A program made the position numbers and the translations under genes. A stretch of DNA of 22,118 nucleotides, from contig CAYVQU010000083.1 in NCBI GenBank assembly GCA_964453155.1, positions 1 through 22,118 of the forward strand, read 5' to 3'. The stretch comes from CAYVQU01 sp964453155. GTDB taxonomy: Bacteria; Chloroflexota; Anaerolineae; Anaerolineales; UBA11858. Positions 6,854-13,144 of the stretch are shown here, one piece after another (the stretch's first letter is position 1; each line of letters begins with the position of its first letter). The notes under the pieces were generated by a model. The model was not told the DNA's origin, searched no databases, and saw only the letters and a list, made by a program, of their open reading frames with translations.

Positions 6854-7267
6854 ATGAGTGTTAGTGATCCTATTGCCGATATGTTGACCCGAATCCGTAA
6901 TGCCGTTATGGCCGGACACGCTGTGACCGCCATGCCGAGTTCGCGGATGAAAGCTGATATCGCTAAAATTTTGAAAAACGAAGGCTTTATTAAAAGCTAT
7001 CAAGTTGTTGATGGTGAACGACCTGGTCACAAGGTGCTCCGCATCCGTTTGAAGTACATTGGTGAACGCCGCGAGCGTCGCCCAGTACTCACCGGTTTAG
7101 AGCGCGTCAGCCGCCCCGGCCGCCGGATTTATACCGGTAAACGCGACATCCCCTGGGTGTTGTCGGGTATGGGTATTGCCATCATCTCCACCCCCAAAGG
7201 CATCATGACGGGCCAAGACGCTCGCAAACAAGGTGTCGGTGGTGAAGTTGTTTGTAAGGTTTGGTAA
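6854..7267 (+). CDS. rpsH: 30S ribosomal protein S8 (uS8)
   Basis: A 137-residue protein beginning MSVSDPIADMLTRIRNA. That conserved start and the SD GGAGG at 6841-6845 select the ATG at 6854 over the in-frame GTG at 6839, which overlaps the SD itself. The C-terminus carries PGRRIYTGKRDIPWVLSGMGIAIISTPKGIMTG, the S8 signature that binds 16S helix 21. S8 is the spc-operon repressor in Escherichia coli. The gene is followed by a 65-nt spacer with an A+T-rich hairpin. Confidence 0.98.
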   Translation: MSVSDPIADMLTRIRNAVMAGHAVTAMPSSRMKADIAKILKNEGFIKSYQVVDGERPGHKVLRIRLKYIGERRERRPVLTGLERVSRPGRRIYTGKRDIPWVLSGMGIAIISTPKGIMTGQDARKQGVGGEVVCKVW

Positions 7268-7285
7268 AAAAGAGATTTGAGCCGT

Positions 7286-7305
7286 GAGAATATACTTATA
7301 TTCTC
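7286..7305 (+). other. A+T-rich perfect hairpin between rpsH and rplF
   Basis: GAGAATAT (7286-7293) pairs with ATATTCTC (7298-7305), giving eight base pairs around an ACTT loop. It ends 15 nt before the AGGAGG SD of rplF (7321-7326). The 65-nt spacer is the largest between rplC and secY. There is no T-run after the stem, so attenuation by intrinsic termination is unlikely. RNA processing or protein binding is possible. Confidence 0.5.
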
Positions 7306-7332
7306 TCCGCCCAAGTCCCTAGGAGGTTTACT

Positions 7333-7878
7333 GTGTCACGTATTGGTCGTATGCCAGTAGAAGTGCCGCAGGGTGTCGATGTCGAACTCAAAGGTTCGTT
7401 CGTGCGTGTAAAAGGCCCCAAAGGCCAGCTCGAGCACACCTTTCCTGCTGCGATGAAGATCACCATGGATGGTGGTGTCGTTACGGTGGAGCGTCCCTCC
7501 GACGCGAAAGAGCATCGTGCCCTGCATGGAATGACAAGAGCTCTGATTAATAACATGGTTACCGGCGTCAGCGCAGGCTTTGAGAAAGTTTTGCAAGTTG
7601 AAGGTGTCGGTTACCGCGCAGAGATGAGTGGTAAAAATTTGGTATTGAATGTTGGGTACTCCCACCCGGTTGAAATTGTCCCCGATGAAGGGATCACCTT
7701 TGATGTGGATACCCGCGCCCGCCTGATTAAGATTCAGGGTTACGATAAAGCGGTTGTGGGGCAGGTTGCTGCCGATATCCGCAAAGTCCGGCCCCCGGAG
7801 CCTTATAAAGGCAAAGGCATTCGCTACCAGGGTGAGCATATCCGCCGCAAGGCTGGTAAGGCTGGTAAGGTGCAATAA
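7333..7878 (+). CDS. rplF: 50S ribosomal protein L6 (uL6)
   Basis: A 181-residue protein made of the two duplicated L6 domains. It opens SRIGRMPVEVPQGVDVELKG and has the second-domain motif GVGYRAEMSGKNLVLNVGYSHPV. The C-terminal signature is RKVRPPEPYKGKGIRYQGE. L6 lies at the base of the factor-binding stalk near the sarcin-ricin loop. It starts at GTG 7333 behind a full AGGAGG SD. The TAA shares its last base with the ATG of rplR. Confidence 0.98.
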   Translation: MSRIGRMPVEVPQGVDVELKGSFVRVKGPKGQLEHTFPAAMKITMDGGVVTVERPSDAKEHRALHGMTRALINNMVTGVSAGFEKVLQVEGVGYRAEMSGKNLVLNVGYSHPVEIVPDEGITFDVDTRARLIKIQGYDKAVVGQVAADIRKVRPPEPYKGKGIRYQGEHIRRKAGKAGKVQ

Positions 7879-8246
7879 TGGCTAATAAAAAATCTCGTGC
7901 TGTTGCCCGCATTCGACGCCATCGTCGAATCCGCAAACACATTGCCGGAACCCCCGAACGTCCGCGTTTGTGCGTTTTCCGCAGTTTGAAAGATGTCTAT
8001 GCTCAAGTTATTGATGATGAAGCTGGTCACACCCTGGTCTCAGCCTCTTCCATCGATAAAGAGCTGCGCTCCCAGATGAGCGGCCTCAGCAAGTCTGAGC
8101 AGGCTGCCCTGGTAGGCAAGACGGTCGCTGAACGAGCAAAAGCAAATGGTATTGAAGCCGTGGTGTTCGATCGCGGTGGTTATCGCTACATTGGCCGCGT
8201 CAAAGCGTTGGCTGATGGCGCCCGCGAAGGCGGACTGAAGTTCTAA
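7878..8246 (+). CDS. rplR: 50S ribosomal protein L18 (uL18)
   Basis: A 122-residue protein with the L18 pattern. It has a basic N-terminus (RAVARIRRHRRIRKHIAGTPERPRLCVFRS), then HTLVSASSIDKELR, and a C-terminus VVFDRGGYRYIGRVKALADGAREGGLKF. L18 binds 5S rRNA with L5 and delivers it to the central protuberance. It begins on the last base of the rplF stop. The AAGGTG at the rplF end is the only SD-like element, which points to coupling. Confidence 0.98.
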   Translation: MANKKSRAVARIRRHRRIRKHIAGTPERPRLCVFRSLKDVYAQVIDDEAGHTLVSASSIDKELRSQMSGLSKSEQAALVGKTVAERAKANGIEAVVFDRGGYRYIGRVKALADGAREGGLKF

Positions 8247-8264
8247 CACCACTAGGAGAAAGAT

Positions 8265-8798
8265 ATGACGAACTATCAAGGTTCTGATTTTGAAAAAGAA
8301 TTCGACGAGCGAGTCATCGAAATTAATCGCGTCGCTAAAGTTGTGAAGGGCGGCCGCCGCTTTTCTTTCCGAGTGACGATGGTTGTGGGTGACAACAGCG
8401 GCAGCGTCGGCGTGGGTACTGGGAAAGCTAATTCGGTTCCCGATGCCATGCGCAAAGCGACCGAAAAAGCGAAAAAGAACATGCACCGGGTATCTTTATT
8501 CGGTTCCACCATCCCCTATCAGGTGACGGGTCAAGTTGCTGGTGCGCGAGTTTTGCTGAAACCCGCTTCCCCCGGTACCGGTGTTATCGCCGCAGGTGGT
8601 GTCCGTGCTGTTTTGGAAGCTGCCGGTGTCTCCGACATCCTGACGAAATCTTTGGGCAGCGCCAACATCCTCAACGTGGTTTACGCCACCATGGATGCGC
8701 TGGACCAACTCAAGTCGCCGCAGCAAGTTGCTGCCGAGCGTGGTAAATCGGTAGAAGACTTACTGCCGTTCTGGGAGCGAAAGAAGCGACATGGCTAA
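8265..8798 (+). CDS. rpsE: 30S ribosomal protein S5 (uS5)
   Basis: A 177-residue protein. The double-stranded-RNA-binding-like N-terminal domain has ERVIEINRVAKVVKGGRRFSF and GVGTGKANSVPDAMRKATEKAKKN. The C-terminal domain has LLKPASPGTGVIAAGGVRAVLEAAGVSDILTKSLGS. S5 sits at the mRNA entry and influences decoding accuracy. SD TAGGAGA precedes the ATG by about 7 nt. Its last eight bases overlap the start of rpmD. Confidence 0.98.
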   Translation: MTNYQGSDFEKEFDERVIEINRVAKVVKGGRRFSFRVTMVVGDNSGSVGVGTGKANSVPDAMRKATEKAKKNMHRVSLFGSTIPYQVTGQVAGARVLLKPASPGTGVIAAGGVRAVLEAAGVSDILTKSLGSANILNVVYATMDALDQLKSPQQVAAERGKSVEDLLPFWERKKRHG

Positions 8799-8982
8799 GA
8801 AAAAAGAAAAAACCCTGCGCATTACGTTAGTGAAAAGCCCCATTGGGTATTCAAAACGCCAAAAAGGTACTGTCCGTGCCTTGGGTTTACGCCGTATGAA
8901 TCAAACCGTCGAACAGGTTGATACCCCCGTTCTGCGCGGTATGATTGCCAAAGTAAGCCACCTGGTTGTGGTTGAAGAGTAG
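8791..8982 (+). CDS. rpmD: 50S ribosomal protein L30 (uL30)
   Basis: A 63-residue protein of the short bacterial L30 class: KTLRITLVKSPIGYSKRQKGTVRALGLRRMNQTV, then RGMIAKVSHLVVVEE. L30 is a peripheral large-subunit protein and is absent from some bacterial groups, so its presence narrows the lineage slightly. The ATG at 8791 lies inside the end of rpsE (8-nt overlap, different frame), with GGGAGCG about 13 nt upstream as the only SD-like run. Confidence 0.96.
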   Translation: MAKKKEKTLRITLVKSPIGYSKRQKGTVRALGLRRMNQTVEQVDTPVLRGMIAKVSHLVVVEE

Positions 8983-8990
8983 GAAGCGTC

Positions 8991-9437
8991 ATGAAATTAC
9001 ATGAACTTAAACCAAACGATGGTTCTAAAAAGAACCGCAAACGCGTTGGACGCGGCCCGGCTTCCGGTACCGGCAAAACTGCTGGACGGGGCCATAAAGG
9101 TCAGAAACAGCGCGCGGGTGGTGGCACTTCTTTGTGGCACCAAGGTGGTAACTTACCTTTCTTCCGCCGCTTGCCTTTCAAACGAGGTTTTACCCCTCGC
9201 AATCGAGTTGAATATAATGAGATCAATCTCGATCAATTGGAAGGTTTCCGCGCCAAGAGCGTGATTTCCCCTGAAAAATTGGCCGAAGCGCGCCTGCTGC
9301 AAGATGAGCGGCTTCCGGTTGTCATTTTGGGACGTGGTGATGTTAAAAAAGCCTACAAGGTGCAAGCTCATCGAGTCACCCAAGGTGCCCGTGAGAAAAT
9401 CGAAGCTGCCGGTGGCAGTGTCGAGATCATCGAGTAG
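8991..9437 (+). CDS. rplO: 50S ribosomal protein L15 (uL15)
   Basis: A 148-residue protein. The glycine/basic N-terminal extension KNRKRVGRGPASGTGKTAGRGHKGQ threads through 23S rRNA in known structures. The globular part ends with the signature KKAYKVQAHRVTQGAREKIEAAGGSVEII. SD AGGAAG lies 6-8 nt before the ATG. The gene is followed by secY after 20 nt, as in the classic spc order. Confidence 0.98.
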   Translation: MKLHELKPNDGSKKNRKRVGRGPASGTGKTAGRGHKGQKQRAGGGTSLWHQGGNLPFFRRLPFKRGFTPRNRVEYNEINLDQLEGFRAKSVISPEKLAEARLLQDERLPVVILGRGDVKKAYKVQAHRVTQGAREKIEAAGGSVEIIE

Positions 9438-9457
9438 TTACATTAAGGAGCCAAAAT

Positions 9458-10810
9458 ATGAAGCGGTCTGCTTGGCGCTATTTGTGGACAGCACGAGACA
9501 TTCGACGTAAACTTCTGATCACGCTAGGTCTCATGGTGATCTATCGCTTTGTGGCGCATGTGCCCGTTCCGGGCGTCAACCGAGCAGCCATCGCGACCCT
9601 GATGGAAGGTGGTGGGGCCGCCGGCACCTTGGTTGGTATCATGGACATGTTGTCTGGTGGTACCGTTGCTAACTTCTCTGTTCTGGCCATGGGTGTTTAC
9701 CCTTACATCACGGCTCAGATTATCCTGCAGTTGCTCATGCCGATTATCCCGGCTCTCAAGCAGCGTATGGATGATGACCCCCGTGAAGGTCAGAAATTTA
9801 TGGAAAAATGGACCTATATTCTGGCAGTTCCGATGGCCGCGTTGCAGGCTGTCTCCCAGATCCGCATCTTTGGATCTTTTGCCGGGATGCCCATCATCGA
9901 TAACTTCGGTTTCACCGCCGAGGCCTGGTTGCCGACTCTGACAATTATCGTCAGTATGACGGCCGGTACGATGTTCGCCATTTGGCTGGGTGAAATGATC
10001 TCTGAATACGGTATTCGGAATCAGGGTCTCTCTTTGTTGATTTTTACCGGTATCGTCACCCGGATGCCAGCTAACTTTGGGCAATTATTAAACCCTGATG
10101 GGTACCCCAACCCCAACGTGCGCTGGTGGGTCTTCGGGACGGTAACAGTCATTACTTTCTTGATCATTGCGGTGATCGTTTTCATCCAGCAAGGTCAGCG
10201 GAACGTCCCCGTGATGTACCCCGGCCGCCGGATGGGTAACCGCATGTCCATGCCTGTCAAAGGCACCCTGCCTTTACGCGTGAACATGGCTGGGATGATC
10301 CCGATCATCTTCGCTCAGTCACTGTTGACCTTACCCGCGATCGTCGCCAGTTTCTTCATTGAATCGCAGACGGAGTGGGTCCAAAGCCTGGCTTTTAATG
10401 TTCAAAACATCTTTGGTGGTAACAGTGGTTGGTACTGGTTGTTCTATTTCCTGGGTGTGGTCGGCTTTACGTTCTTCTACACCGATGTGCTGTTTGCCCA
10501 ACAGAACTATGGCGAGAACCTCAAACGCGCCGGGGCCCAAATCCCAGGTGTCAGCCGAGGTGCGCCCACCCAACGGTATCTGACGCGGGTTCTCCGCCGG
10601 ATCACCTTCCCGGGTGCCTTTTTCCTGGGCGTCGTGGCGATTATGCCCTTCCTCATCGGCTTGATCTTGCCGCTCGGAACGAACACCGGTACGCTACTGG
10701 TTTCTTCCTCAGGTTTGCTGATTGTGGTCGGTGTCGTCCGCGATACCTTCTTCAACATCAATGCTGAATTAAAGCTACACGGCTACGAAGACAGCTTGTT
10801 GGTCCGCTAA
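9458..10810 (+). CDS. secY: Protein translocase subunit SecY
   Basis: A 450-residue integral membrane protein, the pore of the SecYEG channel that exports and inserts proteins. Ten hydrophobic segments can be followed, starting at about residues 18-36 and 78-97 and ending at about 385-405 and 411-428. The plug region lies near 50-75, where GGGAAGTLVGIMDMLSGG is visible. EYGIRNQGLSLLIFTGI (183-199) is the SecY signature. The basic cytosolic loops at 244-263 (QQGQRNVPVMYPGRRMGNR) and 363-383 (PGVSRGAPTQRYLTRVLRR) match the SecA/ribosome-contact loops. SD AAGGAG precedes the ATG. Confidence 0.99.
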   Translation: MKRSAWRYLWTARDIRRKLLITLGLMVIYRFVAHVPVPGVNRAAIATLMEGGGAAGTLVGIMDMLSGGTVANFSVLAMGVYPYITAQIILQLLMPIIPALKQRMDDDPREGQKFMEKWTYILAVPMAALQAVSQIRIFGSFAGMPIIDNFGFTAEAWLPTLTIIVSMTAGTMFAIWLGEMISEYGIRNQGLSLLIFTGIVTRMPANFGQLLNPDGYPNPNVRWWVFGTVTVITFLIIAVIVFIQQGQRNVPVMYPGRRMGNRMSMPVKGTLPLRVNMAGMIPIIFAQSLLTLPAIVASFFIESQTEWVQSLAFNVQNIFGGNSGWYWLFYFLGVVGFTFFYTDVLFAQQNYGENLKRAGAQIPGVSRGAPTQRYLTRVLRRITFPGAFFLGVVAIMPFLIGLILPLGTNTGTLLVSSSGLLIVVGVVRDTFFNINAELKLHGYEDSLLVR

Positions 10811-10821
10811 GGAAAAAAACG

Positions 10822-11475
10822 ATGGCGCAGTTCATAGTGTTACTTGGCCCTCCTGGGGCTGGCAAAGGCACACAAGCCAAGACGGTTTCCAACAAATTGG
10901 GTTTACCCCATATTTCTTCCGGCGATATCTTCCGTGAGAATTTGAAGAATGAAACCGAGTTAGGTAAATTGGCTGGAACTTACATCAATAAGGGCAACCT
11001 TGTCCCTGATGATGTCACTATTGCGATGATCAAAGATCGCCTCTCTCGCCCAGACTGCGAGGGGGGCGCGTTGTTGGACGGTTTCCCCCGGACTCCGGCT
11101 CAGGCCGAAGCGCTAGATAAAATGTTGGCCGAATTAGATGGCCGCGTTAATGCGGTCCCCTACATCAAAGTGGCCGATGAAATCTTGATCGAGCGCCTTA
11201 CCGGTCGCTGGACCTGCCGGGAGAACGGGCATGTGTTCCACACCCTGTTCAACCCGCCCAAAGCAGTCGGAAAATGTGACTTTGATGGCTCTGAACTTTA
11301 CCAGCGCAAAGATGACACCGTTGAAACCGTAACCAACCGGATTCAGGTGTACTGGCAGCAAACCCAACCCCTGATTAATTACTATCAAAATCAGGGCACC
11401 CTCCTCGAAGTGGATGGGGCACAGGCCATTGAGGCGGTTTCCGCCGATTTATTGGCCGCGCTGCCGACCGAGTAA
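10822..11475 (+). CDS. adk: Adenylate kinase, long-LID form with a degenerate zinc site
   Basis: A 217-residue enzyme converting ATP plus AMP to two ADP in the cytoplasm. The P-loop is GPPGAGKGT at 9-17. AMP-site motifs are SSGDIFR (32-38) and DGFPR (86-90). The LID spans about 128-165 with FNPPK and the closing ELYQRKDD. Zinc-type adenylate kinases carry four ligands at positions matching C132, N135, C152 and D155 here. Only the second is a non-ligand (Asn for Cys), so the metal site looks degenerate. It lies 11 nt after secY (SD AAGGAA) and 4 nt before map, the common secY-adk-map order. Confidence 0.98.
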   Translation: MAQFIVLLGPPGAGKGTQAKTVSNKLGLPHISSGDIFRENLKNETELGKLAGTYINKGNLVPDDVTIAMIKDRLSRPDCEGGALLDGFPRTPAQAEALDKMLAELDGRVNAVPYIKVADEILIERLTGRWTCRENGHVFHTLFNPPKAVGKCDFDGSELYQRKDDTVETVTNRIQVYWQQTQPLINYYQNQGTLLEVDGAQAIEAVSADLLAALPTE

Positions 11476-11479
11476 TCTT

Positions 11480-12259
11480 ATGGCCTGGGAACGCAACGTC
11501 GTCATCAAAACCCCCGCTGAGATCGCGATCATGCGAGCAGCCGGTAAGATCAATGCTAAAACATTGAAAACCGTGCGAGACCTGATCCGTCCTGGGGTTA
11601 CCACCGCTGAGCTGGATGCCGCTGCCGAACAGGTCATCCGGGATCATGGCGGGGCGCCGACCTTCAAAGGGTATGGTGGCCCCTATCCATATCCCGCAAC
11701 CCTGACGGTCAGCATCAATGAAGAATTGGTCCACGGCATCCCTGGAAAACGAGCCTTGAAAGTTGGTGACATTATCTCCGTCGATTGTGGCACCACCTAT
11801 AAAGGTTTCGTCGCCGACTCAGCTTTTACAGCTGGGGTTGGTGAAATTTCCAAGGCCGCCAAACACTTGATCAAAACGGCCGAAAAATCGTTAGATGAAG
11901 GCATCAAAAAGATGCAGGCTGGAAACCGGGTTGGTGATATCTCTGCCGCCATCCAAAAATATGTTGAAAAACATAATTATCATGTTCCTCGTGAATACAG
12001 CGGGCATGGGGTGGGGCGGCAGATGCATGAAGCGCCCCAGGTTCCCAATTATGGCCGCCCTGGTCGGGGGTTGGTTCTCCGTCCTGGAATGACATTGGCC
12101 GTAGAGCCGATGCTCCTGGTCGGAACCTATCGAACCCGGGTGCTTGCCGATCAATGGACGGTGGTTTCTGCCGATGGGTCGCTGACGGCACATCATGAAC
12201 ACACCATCGCTATCACCGAAAATGGGCCGCGAATTTTGACCCTTTTAGGTGATGATTGA
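11480..12259 (+). CDS. map: Type I methionine aminopeptidase
   Basis: A 259-residue metallopeptidase that removes the initiator methionine from nascent proteins. All five metal ligands are visible: D102 and D113 (ISVDCGTTYKGFVADSAF), H176 (SGHGVGRQMHEAPQ), E209 (TLAVEPML) and E240 (HHEHTIAIT). H85 in LVHGIPG is the usual substrate-site histidine. The ATG at 11480 gives MAWERNVVIKTPAEIAIMR, a normal type Ia start, so the longer frame back to 11414 inside adk is rejected. The SD is weak (CCGAG). It is separated from adk by 4 nt. No infA follows. Confidence 0.97.
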   Translation: MAWERNVVIKTPAEIAIMRAAGKINAKTLKTVRDLIRPGVTTAELDAAAEQVIRDHGGAPTFKGYGGPYPYPATLTVSINEELVHGIPGKRALKVGDIISVDCGTTYKGFVADSAFTAGVGEISKAAKHLIKTAEKSLDEGIKKMQAGNRVGDISAAIQKYVEKHNYHVPREYSGHGVGRQMHEAPQVPNYGRPGRGLVLRPGMTLAVEPMLLVGTYRTRVLADQWTVVSADGSLTAHHEHTIAITENGPRILTLLGDD

Positions 12260-12306
12260 AAGAAGTTAGAATAACTCTGGTTTTGCGACCGGATATTCTC
12301 TAAAAA

Positions 12307-12343
12307 GTGTCCAAACAAGAGAAGAAATTGACGTTTTGGACAC
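12307..12343 (+). promoter_or_regulatory. 9-bp inverted repeat upstream of the rpmJ promoter
   Basis: GTGTCCAAA (12307-12315) and TTTGGACAC (12335-12343) are perfect reverse complements separated by 19 nt. The right arm ends 9 nt before the proposed -35 box at 12353. No T-run follows, so a terminator for map is not well supported. The position and the half-site spacing fit a binding site for a dimeric transcription regulator. The factor cannot be named from the sequence. Confidence 0.5.
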
Positions 12344-12352
12344 CTAATAGGG

Positions 12353-12381
12353 TAGACGGAACCAGCAAGAATAGGTATAAT
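12353..12381 (+). promoter_or_regulatory. Sigma-70-like promoter for rpmJ-rpsM
   Basis: A perfect -10 TATAAT (12376-12381) lies 17 nt after TAGACG (12353-12358), which matches four of six bases of the -35 consensus TTGACA. Transcription would begin near 12388, about 48 nt before the rpmJ start. This is the best promoter-like sequence in the ribosomal-protein part of the window and falls exactly where the spc and alpha operons are usually separated. Confidence 0.7.
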
Positions 12382-12391
12382 CATAAACTTT

Positions 12392-12422
12392 GGCTGGGCG
12401 GTCTTCGGCTGCCCATTTAGCC
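12392..12422 (+). other. UUCG-capped hairpin in the rpmJ 5' leader
   Basis: TGGGCGG (12395-12401) plus C12403 pair with GCTGCCCA (12408-12415), leaving T12402 bulged and TTCG (12404-12407) as the loop. This is a C(UUCG)G tetraloop, unusually stable in RNA. GGC at 12392-12394 can add pairs with GCC at 12420-12422. The hairpin fills most of the short leader predicted from the promoter and ends just before the GGAGAG SD (12424-12429). A ribosomal-protein target or a stability element are both possible. Confidence 0.55.
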
Positions 12423-12435
12423 TGGAGAGTGAATT

Positions 12436-12549
12436 GTGAAAGTATCAGCATCGATTAAAAAACGCTGCGCGAAATGCAAAATTGTTAAGCGCAAAGGCAG
12501 ATTGTACGTGATTTGTGAAAATCCGAGACACAAACAACGACAGGGATAA
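12436..12549 (+). CDS. rpmJ: 50S ribosomal protein L36, zinc-binding type (bL36)
   Basis: A 37-residue protein, MKVSASIKKRCAKCKIVKRKGRLYVICENPRHKQRQG when read in two halves, clearly L36. C11, C14, C27 and H32 are the zinc ligands of the C+ type. The start is GTG at 12436 with SD GGAGAG six nt upstream. L36 is the smallest large-subunit protein and helps order 23S rRNA near the A-site region. In many genomes infA lies immediately before it. Here that place is taken by a promoter region. Confidence 0.95.
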   Translation: MKVSASIKKRCAKCKIVKRKGRLYVICENPRHKQRQG

Positions 12550-12556
12550 TTGAATT

Positions 12557-12943
12557 ATGGCACGTATTGAAGGCGTAGATCTTCCCCGCAATAAGCGGAT
12601 TGAAATTGGTTTGACCTACATTTATGGTATTGGTCCGACCCGTTCATTAGAAACCCTCGCGGTCGCCGGGATTGACCCCGACACCCGCGTCAAAGATTTG
12701 ACGGATGCCCAAGTAAACGGCATTCGTGATCATATTGCAAACTACAAGCTCGAAGGTGACCTGCGCCGCGAGACCCAGTTACACATCAAGCGCCTGATGG
12801 AAATCGGTTGCTACCGGGGTCTCCGCCATCGCCGTCACCTCCCCGTGCGCGGTCAACGAACCAAGACCAACGCCCGTTCCCGCAAAGGTCCCAAAAAGAC
12901 AGTTGCCGGTCGTGGTCGCCGCCGCGGTGCTACCAAGAAATAA
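12557..12943 (+). CDS. rpsM: 30S ribosomal protein S13 (uS13)
   Basis: A 128-residue protein with the helix-two-turn-helix start MARIEGVDLPRNKRIEIGLTYIYGIG. The family signature is RHRRHLPVRGQRTKTNARSRKGPKKTVAGR (split here by the usual basic tail). S13 contacts P-site tRNA and the large subunit in the head. It lies 7 nt after rpmJ, with only AGGGAT as an SD-like element. A 201-nt structured spacer separates it from rpsK, whereas the two genes are usually close. Confidence 0.98.
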   Translation: MARIEGVDLPRNKRIEIGLTYIYGIGPTRSLETLAVAGIDPDTRVKDLTDAQVNGIRDHIANYKLEGDLRRETQLHIKRLMEIGCYRGLRHRRHLPVRGQRTKTNARSRKGPKKTVAGRGRRRGATKK

Positions 12944-12960
12944 CCTTTTGGGTGGGTTTC

Positions 12961-13141
12961 CTGGGTTCACTGTGGGATCTCCAATTCCTCGTTGGAGGTG
13001 CACTCCCAATGAAGTGGATCCAGGTTTCTTCGAGATAAGCTCTGTCAACTGGAACGGGAATCACCTCCCTCCGTGGCTGGTCGGTTGCAGATCGCGAGTC
13101 TTGACCCAGAGTGTAAGCTAAACTAAGAATGAGTGCGAGGT
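12961..13141 (+). promoter_or_regulatory. Structured rpsM-rpsK spacer with a 16S 3'-end mimic; candidate regulatory RNA
   Basis: The spacer folds by eye into a three-tier stem. Eleven continuous pairs (two G.U) join 12961-12971 and 13013-13023, then TGGGA 12973-12977 pairs with TCCCA 13004-13008, then CTCCAA 12979-12984 pairs with TTGGAG 12992-12997 around a 7-nt loop. Downstream, ATCACCTCC (13060-13068) equals the conserved 16S rRNA 3' end including the anti-SD. Its CACCTCC can pair perfectly with GGAGGTG (12994-13000), and its ACCTC with GAGGT (13137-13141), the SD of rpsK. Mutually exclusive pairings of this kind are what a translational switch would need. TTGACC at 13101 offers a -35-like box, but no convincing -10 follows at normal spacing. 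No ORF or tRNA fits the spacer. Confidence 0.55.
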
Positions 13142-13144
13142 AAT

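Noticed and set aside
12260..12435. Search for infA or a tRNA in the map-rpmJ gap
   Set aside because: The gap is too short for IF1, all frames are broken, and no cloverleaf or TPsiC-type GGTTCGA box is seen.
13101..13130. Promoter TTGACC...TAAGAAT before rpsK
   Set aside because: The -35-like box is good but the -10 is poor (three or four of six), and the start would fall inside the rpsK SD.
12944..13144. Small protein gene in the rpsM-rpsK spacer
   Set aside because: Short frames exist on both strands but none has an SD, a conserved motif or a sensible composition; the region is better explained by RNA structure.
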